A DNA stretch of 53,086 nt from an uncultured Prevotellaceae bacterium (lineage in GTDB: Bacteria > Bacteroidota > Bacteroidia > Bacteroidales > Bacteroidaceae), in the NCBI GenBank assembly GCA_902783625.1, contig CACZRN010000022.1:1-53086 (forward strand). The letters are read 5' to 3'. The notes beneath the pieces are model-generated. The model had not been told where the DNA came from. It made no database searches and saw nothing but the letters and a program-made list of their open reading frames with translations. Below are positions 22,686-31,723 of this stretch, piece after piece (the stretch's first letter is position 1; the number at the start of each line of letters is the position of its first letter). The translations under genes and the position numbers were made by a program.

Positions 22686-24608
22686 TTAAGAGGAAGCGTT
22701 TTCTACTTTTTTCTGTTCCTCTATCCGTGCTATTATATTCTCGTTGGTGTGGTAAATCTTCCTCAGGTCGCTAAGCAGGCGGCGTCTGAACTTCCACATC
22801 CTCAGGTAGAGGCACAGCCCAATCGGCACTATCACTGCCGCAGCGATGTTCATCCACAGTTTCTCGAATGGCCGTGTGTGGGCCTTCACCGAGAGGATGG
22901 GGTAGTTGTTCAACTCGTGCATTATCACCTTGTCGCGGGTGTTCGACAAATCGTCGATCACTGGTTCGAGTTCGTCGTTTATGCGCTCTATCTCGTGGTC
23001 GGGCTCATACTGGAAGAATACCTTCTTCACGTTAGGTGCCGACTTCAGGTTGTGGGCGTTGGCATATATGCCCACGTCTTCGTTTATCTTCCTCAGTCGG
23101 TCGGCATCGGCAGCATAGTCGGGATCGTTTATTATCACCTCTTTGCTCGACAGGTGTCGGCTCAGCCTGAGTCCAAGCAGTTTTCTAAAGAATTCTTTGT
23201 ATAGGTCGATGTTAAACACCACCGAGTCGTTGTTTGCCTTATACGTCACGAAGGCAGCTACTGGTATGAGCACTGCCGACGACAGCAGTTTCCCGAAGGG
23301 TATTGTCCACATGCCTCCGCGTGCCATGCGGTAGCCGGTGTCGTCGAGCACGAAGAAGATGATGTAGACTATCACCGCTATTATCACTGGTATGCCTATA
23401 CCTCCTTTCCTCACTATTGCTCCGAGCGAGGCACCGATGAAGAAGAATATCAGGCATGACAACGCCTGCGTGAACTTGTTGATAATCTCCATCTTGTGCT
23501 CCCTTATCTGCTTGTCGCCGTCTTTGCTTATCAGGCTTCTGAATCCCAGTTCGTTTATTTCATTCTGCACCCTGTTCAGTGCTGAGTTCACTACACGCGC
23601 TTTTACGTCGGGAGCCATGCTGTTGTAGATGGAGTCAACCTTCAGCTTTGTCGTCTTTGCCCGTGCCATTGCTGCTATCGAGTCTTTTCGGTCAAGCACC
23701 GGTCCGCGGTAGTAAGCCTGCTTAAGTTCCGTTCCCAACTGTATCCCCATGCTGTCGTACACGCCGTTAAGCGAGTCCATGTCGTGGGTAAGTTCTTTGA
23801 TTCCCTTTCCTCGCGCTTTGTTCGACAGTCCTGTGGCATCGCCCACATTGAAGTCGCCGTCGTAGTCGAGTACTATCTTCTTCTCAACAAATGTCTCTCT
23901 GCGATATGGCACCGACGCACTTCCCGCCAGTTCTTGCGAGCGCATGTTCTCAAACCACTCTCCGCTCCACAGGCTCAGCAGCAGGTGTTTCTTCTCGGCT
24001 GTCGACTGCAGCATGCCCGAGTCGGCGAGGATGATAGCCTGGTCCTCGTAGCTGCCCGTCATGCGGTAGATCATTATCCCATAGAGTTTTCCCGTCTCCA
24101 GGTCTTTCTTTTCTACGTAGAGGTTGCTGTTCGGTATGCCATCATAAAATATCCCTTCGGGAATCTCCAGTTCGGGATTCTTGTGTTTCATGGCCATGAG
24201 CAACTGTCCGATCTTCACCTGCGAGCTCGGACCGATGTTATTTTGGAAAATAAACGACGCAAAGCTTATCAGCAGCGTTATCAATATCAGCGGCCGGAAT
24301 GTCTGAAGCAACGATATTCCCGATGCTTTTATTGCCGTCAGCTCGCTGCTCTCGCCCAGGTTGCCGAAGGTGATGAGCGAAGCCAGCAGTACGGCCAGCG
24401 GCAGAGCCTGAGGCACGAACATCATGCCCAGGTACCAGAAGAACTGCGCCAGCACGGTGATCGACAGTCCCTTGCCGATCATCACGTCGACAAAGCGAAA
24501 CAGGAACTGCATCATCAGCACAAACTGGCAGATGAAGAACGTTCCTGCAAAGAGCAGTCCAAACCGCTTGGCTATGTATATATCTAACTTCTTAGGCCTA
24601 AGATTCAT
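22686..24608 (-). CDS. LptF/LptG-family permease of the LPS export system
   Basis: Protein of 640 aa with the Bacteroidetes form of the YjgP/YjgQ fold. N-terminal membrane helices (about 10-125, starting LDIYIAKRFGLLFAGTFFICQFVLM) precede a beta-jellyroll periplasmic domain, then a second helix set (about 400-490, FTQALSCLIFFFIGASLGAIVRKGGIGIPVIIAVIVY). A long extra C-terminal region ends with another helix (AAAVIVPIGLCLYLRMW) and a basic tail. E. coli LptF/G are about 360 aa, so roughly 250 residues are added at the C-terminus and in the middle. Likely part of the ABC system extracting lipopolysaccharide from the inner membrane. ATG 24608 (MNLRPKKLD) is the family start; the open frame above it is a repeat-derived leader. 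Confidence 0.88.
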   Translation of the reverse strand: MNLRPKKLDIYIAKRFGLLFAGTFFICQFVLMMQFLFRFVDVMIGKGLSITVLAQFFWYLGMMFVPQALPLAVLLASLITFGNLGESSELTAIKASGISLLQTFRPLILITLLISFASFIFQNNIGPSSQVKIGQLLMAMKHKNPELEIPEGIFYDGIPNSNLYVEKKDLETGKLYGIMIYRMTGSYEDQAIILADSGMLQSTAEKKHLLLSLWSGEWFENMRSQELAGSASVPYRRETFVEKKIVLDYDGDFNVGDATGLSNKARGKGIKELTHDMDSLNGVYDSMGIQLGTELKQAYYRGPVLDRKDSIAAMARAKTTKLKVDSIYNSMAPDVKARVVNSALNRVQNEINELGFRSLISKDGDKQIREHKMEIINKFTQALSCLIFFFIGASLGAIVRKGGIGIPVIIAVIVYIIFFVLDDTGYRMARGGMWTIPFGKLLSSAVLIPVAAFVTYKANNDSVVFNIDLYKEFFRKLLGLRLSRHLSSKEVIINDPDYAADADRLRKINEDVGIYANAHNLKSAPNVKKVFFQYEPDHEIERINDELEPVIDDLSNTRDKVIMHELNNYPILSVKAHTRPFEKLWMNIAAAVIVPIGLCLYLRMWKFRRRLLSDLRKIYHTNENIIARIEEQKKVENASS

Positions 24609-24641
24609 CGTTTGCAGAACCCTTAACTTAGATTCTGTTGG

Positions 24642-24800
24642 CAAAGTTACGAAAAGTCGAGAGCAATACAAAGGAAAAAGAAAATTCTTTTTCATTTTAT
24701 TGCCGAGACGCAGTAACTTCGACGTAGTCAAAGTTACGAAAAAGCGAAAGCAGAACAAAAGACGTGTTGTTGAGCAAAGCGAAAAATTTATTCTTTTTCA
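24642..24800. repeat. Duplicated leader-like sequence, two diverged copies
   Basis: CAAAGTTACGAAAA occurs at 24642 and 24729, 87 bp apart. The similarity continues (GTCGAGAGCAATACAAA against GCGAAAGCAGAACAAA, then ATTCTTTTTCAT in both). It lies directly upstream of the LptF/LptG-type gene. The 581-bp gap 24609-25189 also holds element copy 3 and the terminator at 25079; no gene is seen in it. Confidence 0.75.
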
Positions 24801-24865
24801 TAAAGAGGGACAGCATCACCTTCATCTTGGCAGAAGAAAAAAGGACATAATAAACGCCATCAAAA

Positions 24866-24949
24866 AATTTTGCTAGCAAAATTCTTATTTAAGAGCCTTT
24901 CTATTGACATTAAAGAGCCTCTTTATTCGAAAATTTGCTAGCAAAATTT
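24866..24949. repeat. Paired-palindrome intergenic element, copy 3
   Basis: The left palindrome (24866-24883) is perfect. The right one (about 24931-24949) has lost one T in its left arm. GCTAGC centres at 24874.5 and 24939.5 are 65 bp apart. Units start at 24887 (ATTTAAGAGCC) and 24909 (ATTAAAGAGCCTC), 22 bp apart. Same orientation as copies 1 and 4. Confidence 0.9.
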
Positions 24950-25078
24950 TCGGTTGCTCATTTTCCCTTTTGCTGTAAGGGTTTTCGGTAGGGTGGGTAG
25001 TAAAGTTTTCAGGAGTCGATGATCATTGTCTTTTGTCCGCTTATTATTATGGTTGGCAAATGAAAACAATTGATACAA

Positions 25079-25118
25079 AAAGTCCTCACAGACGTCTGTT
25101 TCTGCCTGTGAGGACTTT
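25079..25118 (-). terminator. Terminator of the alpha-galactosidase gene
   Basis: AAAGTCCTCACAG (25079-25091) and CTGTGAGGACTTT (25106-25118) form a perfect 13-bp stem, followed on the reverse strand by TTTTTG. The right arm and flank GAGGACTTTGCTTTG recur in the terminator at 28294. Confidence 0.85.
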
Positions 25119-25189
25119 GCTTTGTTGACATAAACTGCCCGATAGCTAAATAATCTGCGCGACGGGCATTAGCCAACGCAGTATTGCAG

Positions 25190-27364
25190 TTATTTCACTT
25201 TCACATATAGCACCCCGTGGGGCGGGATTACGTACACGGCATCAGTGGCGATATCCTTCTGTCGCCATAGGTCGCGGACGGTTTCGGCTTTCATGTTGAT
25301 CTTGGCTAATGCTCCATCAAGCTGCACAGGGACTGAGGCTTCATTCAGGTTGAAGATTCCCACGGCATGAGAGCCGTCGTAAAGATCACGGCTCCACATT
25401 TGCATTCCATCCTCCACAACGTCTTGATGTGCCTGATGGCCCAGTATATCCTGATTTACTGCATTTACCTCATTGTTGCACAGAAGGTTGAAAGTAAAGT
25501 CGTCAATCTGTGACACGTCGCAGCCAATCAGCATGTTGGCGGCCAGCAGTGACCACAGAGAGATGTGTGTGTATTGCTCGTCGGGGGTAAGGCGGGTGTC
25601 GCGCAGACTGCTGCTCCAGCCCACTTTGCCAACGATAAGCATGTCGGGATCGTTCCAATGACCGGGACTTGCATACGGGTAGAGCTTTGCCTGTCGCACA
25701 AAGCCATTATTGTAGAGCGACTCCCATGTGTCGTTGATGTCGTCGGAGGTGCGCCAGGAATTGGCATCAATGTAAGCACCCCATTCCCACGACTTGCCCC
25801 AGCCGTATTGACAGAGCGAATAGAAAAAGTCGCGTGGCTGCTCTCTTATGAACTCCTGCATCTTCAGATAAGGACGGATATGGACTGCCTCTGACTTATC
25901 CCGACTTGCTTCAATGATTTTAATGTAGCCGCACAAGTCGTATTTGAGGTAATCCACTCCCCAACTATTCCATACTTCTGCATCCTGACGTTCGTGGTTC
26001 AATGAGCCCAGATAACCGCCGCAGGTATATTCGCCAGGGCATGAATAGATGCCGAACTTTAGGCCGTTGGCGTGAAGCCAATCGCCCAATGCTTTCATGT
26101 CGGGGAACTTTTCGTTGGCTTCGATGCGCCCGTCAGGTGCACGCTCTTCTGCTTCCCAGGCATCATCGATATTCATGTAGGAATAACCATAGTCGGCGAG
26201 TCCTCTATCAATGAGGGCTTTGGCTGACGACATAACCTTCTCTTGCGACACACTCAAGCCCCAGCAGTTCCAGCTATTCCATCCCATGGGTGGCGTGAGA
26301 CCAATCTGTTGACCTACTTTCAGCGTGAAGTCGGCTTTGGCACTGCCTTTGTCATTGGTGGCTGTAAACACCAGCGGATAATCCCCTTCCTCTGTACAAG
26401 TGCCGCTCAGAACACCTTTTTCCGGATCCAGCACAACACCCTTTGGAAGGCCCTCCACTGAATATCTCATGGGTTTTTCACCTGAGAAAGCCAATCGGAA
26501 GATGACCGGTGAACCAGGACGTACGCCAAATACCAAAGGACCGTTATAACGTGGTGTTGCAGGGGCAGGAGGTGTGAGGATGTAAGGAGAACAGACTTCA
26601 GCCTTTAATACCTCCTCAAAACGGGGGTCGGTGTATGTCACCTCGAGTTTCTTTCGCGGAAGTAAAGGGAAAGAAATCTGCTTTTCCTTCCATGATGGCA
26701 GGTTTATTTTCTGCACCTTTGACGTTTCTTGCTTGCCTGTCAGTATATCAGTAACGGTTACATGCAGCGAACCAACAGTCTTCACTGATGAGGCAAGAAC
26801 AGCTTTGTAGCCATCTGGTTCTCCTACAAGTGAGAGTTTTGCGAAGTCTTTCAGGCTTGGTTTTACAATATTGAATGCTCCTCGGTATAATCCACCAGGG
26901 TCACCGTAGTTATACACCCGCACTGCAATCACGTTTTCCTGATCCCAGCGCACCCATTTGGGGTCTATGATGTAATAGCGTCTTTTGCCCCATTCGCTGG
27001 AATACCCACCTGGATCTTCGGGGAAAGTGCCGGTATTTCCCACCCAATGTCCATTTATCCATGTCTGGTCGGAATCGTCGATAGCACCCATGTCCAGCAT
27101 AATAGCCTCGACAATACCTTTTTTGAGTGAAGAGGGAATTACCACGTGTATGCGGTACCAGCCAATGCCGTTCACACGATTCAGTCCCATTTTTTCCCAT
27201 GGCTGGGTAAACGACACCTCCTGCCATGCGCTGTCATCGTACGTATACGCACTCCAGGCCGGGTTGTCACCTTTCAAGAAGCGGCCTCCTTCAACTGATA
27301 CGCTTTGGGCGTTCAGCGCTGGAGAGACGAATAGTAAGGATAAGATAATCAGTACTTTATTCAT
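25190..27364 (-). CDS. Secreted GH27-type alpha-galactosidase with N-terminal binding modules
   Basis: Protein of 724 aa. Signal peptide (about 1-19, ending ALNAQ). A galactose-binding-like beta-sandwich (about 25-175) contains the GLNRVNGIGWYRIHV and WINGHWVGNTGTFPEDPGGY strands. An Ig-like putative-Ig (He_PIG) module (about 275-350, MRYSVEGLPKGVVLDPEKGVLSG) follows. The GH27 barrel starts at about 360 with TPPMGWNSWNCWG; YLKYDLC carries the nucleophile Asp and WRTSDDI the acid/base Asp. It should release terminal alpha-galactose (or related alpha-linked sugar) from oligosaccharides in the periplasm. It stands alone, with no SusC/D beside it. ATG 27364 starts the signal peptide. Confidence 0.92.
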   Translation of the reverse strand: MNKVLIILSLLFVSPALNAQSVSVEGGRFLKGDNPAWSAYTYDDSAWQEVSFTQPWEKMGLNRVNGIGWYRIHVVIPSSLKKGIVEAIMLDMGAIDDSDQTWINGHWVGNTGTFPEDPGGYSSEWGKRRYYIIDPKWVRWDQENVIAVRVYNYGDPGGLYRGAFNIVKPSLKDFAKLSLVGEPDGYKAVLASSVKTVGSLHVTVTDILTGKQETSKVQKINLPSWKEKQISFPLLPRKKLEVTYTDPRFEEVLKAEVCSPYILTPPAPATPRYNGPLVFGVRPGSPVIFRLAFSGEKPMRYSVEGLPKGVVLDPEKGVLSGTCTEEGDYPLVFTATNDKGSAKADFTLKVGQQIGLTPPMGWNSWNCWGLSVSQEKVMSSAKALIDRGLADYGYSYMNIDDAWEAEERAPDGRIEANEKFPDMKALGDWLHANGLKFGIYSCPGEYTCGGYLGSLNHERQDAEVWNSWGVDYLKYDLCGYIKIIEASRDKSEAVHIRPYLKMQEFIREQPRDFFYSLCQYGWGKSWEWGAYIDANSWRTSDDINDTWESLYNNGFVRQAKLYPYASPGHWNDPDMLIVGKVGWSSSLRDTRLTPDEQYTHISLWSLLAANMLIGCDVSQIDDFTFNLLCNNEVNAVNQDILGHQAHQDVVEDGMQMWSRDLYDGSHAVGIFNLNEASVPVQLDGALAKINMKAETVRDLWRQKDIATDAVYVIPPHGVLYVKVK

Positions 27365-27611
27365 AATATAGGCTGTTGGTTGAATTAAATACGTGAAAAA
27401 AATGCTTGATTTACAACTTAATTGCTTCAAGGCAAAGTAGGTATGCATAGCATCGTTACAAAATTCGGAAATGTTTTTGAGATATGCAAGAAATCAAGTA
27501 AATTTGAAAAGAAAATTATCAAAAGTATGGAATTATTTCTCTTGTTAATAATTTAATTATTATGGCTGATAAGCCTGCGACTGAATCCCAATTGCCATTT
27601 TGTTACTAAAA

Positions 27612-27643
27612 TTTGTAGGTATACATTATTCTATGTATCTTTG
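27612..27643 (+). promoter_or_regulatory. Promoter of the zinc-ribbon/DUF3795 pair
   Basis: TTTG at 27612-27615, a 20-bp spacer and TATCTTTG at 27636-27643 form a full Bacteroidetes consensus. The ATG is at 27675. Nothing else is seen in the gap 27365-27674. Confidence 0.75.
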
Positions 27644-27674
27644 CGTCAGTTTAGTTATTAAAGGATAAGGTTAT

Positions 27675-27944
27675 ATGAAACAAAGTTTTTGTCAGAGTTG
27701 TGGTATGCCTCTTACCGATGAACTGCTTGGTACCAATACCGATGGTAGCAAGAATGAAGAGTATTGCATCTATTGCTACAAGGATGGAGCATTTACCAGC
27801 GATTGCACGATGGACGAAATGATTGAGTTTTGTGCGCAGTTTGTTGATGAGGTAAACAAGAATATGCCTAAGCCGCTGACCAAGGAAGAATACAAACAGA
27901 TGATGCGTGAATTCTTCCCGACTCTAAAACGCTGGAAGAGATGA
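27675..27944 (+). CDS. Small zinc-ribbon protein
   Basis: Protein of 89 aa. N-terminal CQSCGMPL and CIYCYKDG Cys pairs (C6, C9 and C31, C34 approximately) form a zinc ribbon of the putative zinc-ribbon type (PF12674-like). A helical C-terminal half follows (MDEMIEFCAQFVDEVNK, KPLTKEEYKQMMREFFPTLKRW). It is cytoplasmic. The stop overlaps the next start as ATGA (27941-27944), so the two proteins are probably made together. Function unknown; such proteins often bind metal or act as small regulators. Confidence 0.85.
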   Translation: MKQSFCQSCGMPLTDELLGTNTDGSKNEEYCIYCYKDGAFTSDCTMDEMIEFCAQFVDEVNKNMPKPLTKEEYKQMMREFFPTLKRWKR

Positions 27945-28261
27945 ATAAGATGATTGCCTGCTGCGGATTCGACTGCGAGAAGTGTGATGTCCGCACTGCC
28001 ACCATTAACAATGATCAGGCTCTGCGTGTGAAGACCGCGAAGCTATGGTCTGAGTTAAACAAAGTTGCCATCACTCCTGAACAGATTAACTGCGAGGGAT
28101 GTCGTGCCGATGGGGTGAAAACAATATTCTGCAGTTCGCTTTGTGAAATTCGCAAGTGTGTGATTAGCAAAGGCTATGAGACTTGCGGTGAATGTGCAGA
28201 GAAGGAGACATGTGTAATGTTGGATCCTATTAGGCAAGCAGTTTCAAAGGCAAACTATTAA
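27941..28261 (+). CDS. DUF3795-family cysteine-rich protein
   Basis: Protein of 106 aa with CCGFDCEKCDVRTAT at the N-terminus, CEGCRADG in the middle, and CSSLCEIRKC and CGECAEKETC toward the C-terminus: the Cys pattern of DUF3795. About a dozen cysteines suggest binding of one or more metal ions. Its function is not established. It overlaps the zinc-ribbon gene by 4 bp and shares its promoter. The hairpin at 28294-28327 follows. Confidence 0.88.
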   Translation: MNKMIACCGFDCEKCDVRTATINNDQALRVKTAKLWSELNKVAITPEQINCEGCRADGVKTIFCSSLCEIRKCVISKGYETCGECAEKETCVMLDPIRQAVSKANY

Positions 28262-28293
28262 TAAGGCTGGCTGCAAGCAAAATGGACAAATAA

Positions 28294-28327
28294 AAAGTCC
28301 TCGCAGGCAAACACCTGCGAGGACTTT
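28294..28327. terminator. Bidirectional terminator between DUF3795 gene and tRNA-Met
   Basis: AAAGTCCTCGCAGG (28294-28307) and CCTGCGAGGACTTT (28314-28327) form a perfect 14-bp stem with a 6-nt loop. A T-rich tail lies on both sides, serving the forward DUF3795 transcript and the reverse tRNA transcript. Confidence 0.85.
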
Positions 28328-28331
28328 GCTT

Positions 28332-28408
28332 TGGTAGCGGGGGTGGGACCCGAACCCACGACCTCCGGATTATGAATCCGACGCTCTAACCAGCTGAGCT
28401 ATCCCGCC
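28332..28408 (-). tRNA. tRNA-Met (CAT), elongator type
   Basis: The reverse strand folds as a full cloverleaf: acceptor GGCGGGA, D arm GCTC-GAGC with GG in the loop, anticodon loop TTCATAA (anticodon CAT), T arm GTGGG/CCCAC, then CCCCGCT, A73 and an encoded CCA (28334-28332). Two departures from the norm: A7 faces C66, and T-loop position 58 is G (28350) where A is nearly universal. G1-U72 is a wobble. The elongator assignment rather than lysidine-Ile rests on the anticodon stem TCGGA/TCCGG. Confidence 0.92.
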
Positions 28409-28580
28409 TCCAATTTTTGCGTTTGCGGCTGCAAAGGTAATACAAACTTTTCCAACCACCAAATAATTGCGGAAAAATATTTTTGCTTTTCAGTTTTTTC
28501 GCGTTCGTATTTCTTGTTTTCGCAGGGTAGGTGTCTGTTGGTCTCAACCGCTATTCATTTGGTTGGGTTTTAAAGATAAA

Positions 28581-28626
28581 GAGGGCTGGCAGTAATGTTC
28601 CGTTGGTGGAAAGTCTGCCGGCCCTC
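28581..28626 (-). terminator. Terminator of the 969-aa barrel protein gene
   Basis: GAGGGCTGGCAG (28581-28592) and CTGCCGGCCCTC (28615-28626) form a 12-bp stem with one G-T wobble, around a 22-nt loop. On the reverse strand it is followed by TTTATCTTT. Confidence 0.7.
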
Positions 28627-28678
28627 ATAGGGAGTGTTATGTTGTTTTTATGGCAATGTCGCTTTTGAGGCTGAGATG

Positions 28679-31588
28679 CTATCTTTTCTTCGGCAGTATG
28701 TTTATCTTATACTGCAACCGGAGCATAGCGTAGGATGGAATGCTCTTTGACCACACGGCGCTGATGCCGTTGCCAGTGGTGTAGTATTTGATGTTCTTCA
28801 ACTGGTGGAGCATGTCGTAGCCTTCGAGTATGACGGTGAGTCGTTCTTTTATGAACGATCTTGACAGGCGTCCGTTCCACACTAGGCGGTCGGTGTTCAT
28901 GCTTCCGTCGTTGAGTCCACGTGTGGAGTTCATCTTCAGGTCGGTGGCTATATAGATTTTGAGCGGCAGCTTATACTGTGCTGTCACGCCGTAGTTGAAG
29001 TCGTAGATGTCGCTGTTCTGGAATGTGGCGAGCTTGCTGCTGCTGTGAGCCCATGTGAATCGTCCGCCTGCGGAGAGCGTGAGGTCGTTCTTCTTGTATG
29101 TGACGGTGGCGCTTTGTGTTTCGCTGAGCACGTTCACGCCATATATCTGTGCGCTGGTGTTGCCCTCGCTGAGTGCCGCTTGCAGTTGGTGATTGAAGTC
29201 GAGACCTATGTTTCCGTCGAATTTGAAGAGTCCTTTCTTGTCTATTTGCCTGCCGAATCCGAGTCCCGCCGATGCCGAGTATTTGCCGTTGCTGTTGATG
29301 GGCTTGTAGGTGTATGCACCCGTTTCCTTGTCGAAGGTGTAACTCTGAACAACGGCATTCTCTTCATATGTGTAGCTAAGATTCAGCGATATGCGCTGCT
29401 GAATCTTTTGTTTCATGCGATGGATGTAGAATCTTACAATGTTCGTGGCACCGTTTTTCAGGTCGGGGTTACCCATTCTGATGGCCAATGGGTTGCTGTC
29501 ATCGACGTATGCCACCATGCTCACAGGGTCGGAGGGCATGATGTTGCGGCTGATGGAGGCGTTGATGAAACCAGTATTTTTTGAGCGATGATAGAAACTG
29601 ATGTTGGGGTTGAATGCCCAGTAAGAGCGTGTGTTTCTAACATTTATGGCACCTCGGGCGTAGTTGAGAGCCTCATCGGTGTGACGGAAATCAAAGCTCA
29701 GGTTGATAAAGTCGTAATTACCATCCTTGTCCTTCATATAGTTGAGGCCTGTCTGTAGTGCGTTCACCTTTGTCAGCCTGCCCGTATAGACGCTGTTGCC
29801 ATTGTCGATGGCCGTCATGAGCAGGTCGTCGTCGGGCAGTTCTCCAAGCTGATGACTATCATCGACGCCCCATCCGTCGATGAAGTCGAGGCGGTAGCGT
29901 GGATTTTCGTTGCGGTCGTAGGACTGCGAGTATTGGTAGTAGCAGTTCCATGTGAGTCCGTTGAGGAAACGGAAGTTGTAAAGTGCCAGCCCTTGGTAGT
30001 TGTAGTAGTGGCGTTTGTTTTTAAGATAGTTGTTGCGGTAGTCGCTTGGCATCGGGCCTTGCAGGTAGTCGAGCTTGTAGTAGGAGAAGTCCTTGCTGTC
30101 GTTGTTGCCGTAAGCCATGTTCGTTCCGAATATCAGTTCGTCGCCCCATGGCAGTTTCTTCACGAGCCACGAGTTGCTTGTCATCGACAGCGACTTGTTG
30201 CGCGAGTAGCCCTGTGTGTATGTCTTGTTGATGCCTGTAGCCATCAGTCCCGGCACTTTTGCGTCGATTGAGTCGAGCACCTGTACTACGTCGCCGTAGA
30301 TGGCTGGGTTCTCGCTGAGCATTGTCTGTCGCGAGAGGCTGTTGCTGTTGCCGCGGCCAATGTTGATCTGGGCTTCGCTGTTTATATGCACTTTGTCGTT
30401 CCGCTTGAAATAGTTCGACAGTTGCAGGTTGGAGTTGCGTGCAGTCGATAGCGAATTGCTGCGCGAGTAGTTGCTTGTGCCGTTGAGGTAGTTGTCGCCA
30501 GCCACGCGGCTCTCGTTGTCATCCTTTTGCCATTTCACCTCGGCCTCGAAGCTGTTGTCGGCCTTTCCGTCGCGGCTCTTCGTGTTTATGTCGAGTCCCA
30601 TGTTCTTCACATTCGTTATTCCGTTTGGCTCTTTCGTTGCGTCCCAGTCGCCATCGCTGCCTGGTCGGCGCCGCTCGTTGACGTTGTTCATGTTGCCAAA
30701 CACCGACACTCGCGTCTTGTCGCCGTATGCCAGGGCGAACATCCTCGTCATGTAGCGTCCCTCGGTGCCTGCGCCCACTTCGGCATTGGCAATGTATCCG
30801 CGGCTGTACTCACGTTTCATCCTCACGTTCATCACAAATTCCTTCTGCTCCGTCTGATGCCCGAGGTACTCGTCTTTGTCGGACAATTTGTCGTACACCT
30901 GCACGTCTTTCACGGTGTAGTGGGGCAGGTTCTGCAGCATGGCGTTGTTGTTGCCTTTCATGAAATCGTCGCCGTTGAGCGTGAGGCGATCAATCTTTCG
31001 CCCGTTCACCGTTATCACTCCGTCGTCGCTGAGCTCCACTCCCGGCATCTGTCGGATGAGTCCGTCGAGCATCGACCCTTCGGGAACGTTGAAGGCGTCG
31101 GCATTGTAGATGATGGTGTCGCCCTTGATGACCATCTGCACCTTCGTTGCCACCACCTCAACCTCGTCGAGCTCCTTGTCGTAGGCATAGCGTTTCTGCA
31201 TCTCGAGCATAGGTAGATTGAAGTAGGCATTGCGTGCCACATACTTTATCTCGTAGTCGAGATACAGGTCTTCGTACTCCGGAGCTTGGGCGCGGATTAT
31301 GTATTTCGTTGCCACGGCAGGCACTTTTATCCTGAAGTCGGTGCGGTTCATCTGCGATCCCCAGTCTTTATAGGTCGATGCGGTGATGGTATCCACCACG
31401 GTGGAGTCCTCGTTCATCACGGTGATGAACGGTTTTTCCACCGCCGCCTTGGTGAATGAGTCGCACACACTGCCGAAGAGATACACCTTGCGTTGGCGCT
31501 TCTGTTTCGTAGAGTCGGTTTTTTCTTGCGCCTGTGATGCTATGGACAGCAGCATGGTAAGAAAGAACACGAGGGTAAGCTTTTTCAT
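28679..31588 (-). CDS. Large outer membrane beta-barrel (TonB-dependent receptor-like) protein
   Basis: Protein of 969 aa. Signal peptide (about 1-21, ending ASQAQ). An unusual N-terminal beta domain (about 30-135, VYLFGSVCDSFTKAAVEKPFITVMNED) takes the place of the standard carboxypeptidase-like module. Then ELDEVEVVATKVQMVIKGD, a plug-like domain (about 140-235, MLDGLIRQMPGVELSDDGVITVNGRKIDRLTLNG), and a long barrel ending LQYKINILPKKR. It belongs with Bacteroidetes outer-membrane barrel proteins of the TonB-receptor superfamily; the ligand is unknown. It appears to be monocistronic. The barrel contains many Asn/Ser/Tyr-rich loops. Confidence 0.85.
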   Translation of the reverse strand: MKKLTLVFFLTMLLSIASQAQEKTDSTKQKRQRKVYLFGSVCDSFTKAAVEKPFITVMNEDSTVVDTITASTYKDWGSQMNRTDFRIKVPAVATKYIIRAQAPEYEDLYLDYEIKYVARNAYFNLPMLEMQKRYAYDKELDEVEVVATKVQMVIKGDTIIYNADAFNVPEGSMLDGLIRQMPGVELSDDGVITVNGRKIDRLTLNGDDFMKGNNNAMLQNLPHYTVKDVQVYDKLSDKDEYLGHQTEQKEFVMNVRMKREYSRGYIANAEVGAGTEGRYMTRMFALAYGDKTRVSVFGNMNNVNERRRPGSDGDWDATKEPNGITNVKNMGLDINTKSRDGKADNSFEAEVKWQKDDNESRVAGDNYLNGTSNYSRSNSLSTARNSNLQLSNYFKRNDKVHINSEAQINIGRGNSNSLSRQTMLSENPAIYGDVVQVLDSIDAKVPGLMATGINKTYTQGYSRNKSLSMTSNSWLVKKLPWGDELIFGTNMAYGNNDSKDFSYYKLDYLQGPMPSDYRNNYLKNKRHYYNYQGLALYNFRFLNGLTWNCYYQYSQSYDRNENPRYRLDFIDGWGVDDSHQLGELPDDDLLMTAIDNGNSVYTGRLTKVNALQTGLNYMKDKDGNYDFINLSFDFRHTDEALNYARGAINVRNTRSYWAFNPNISFYHRSKNTGFINASISRNIMPSDPVSMVAYVDDSNPLAIRMGNPDLKNGATNIVRFYIHRMKQKIQQRISLNLSYTYEENAVVQSYTFDKETGAYTYKPINSNGKYSASAGLGFGRQIDKKGLFKFDGNIGLDFNHQLQAALSEGNTSAQIYGVNVLSETQSATVTYKKNDLTLSAGGRFTWAHSSSKLATFQNSDIYDFNYGVTAQYKLPLKIYIATDLKMNSTRGLNDGSMNTDRLVWNGRLSRSFIKERLTVILEGYDMLHQLKNIKYYTTGNGISAVWSKSIPSYAMLRLQYKINILPKKR

Positions 31589-31723
31589 AATGACTGCGTT
31601 TTTTCAGTTTATACGTCTATATGTAAGACGCTTTTGCATGAGTAATCGTGACATTAAAGTTGTTTTTTTAATAATACTTAACATCTGCGACTACTCATGC
31701 GTTGACTGTTGATTGTTGGAGGT

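Noticed and set aside
24609..24758. N-terminal extension of the LptF/LptG-type protein
   Set aside because: The extra residues are translated repeat/leader sequence rich in Phe/Lys; homology and the membrane helix begin at the ATG at 24608.
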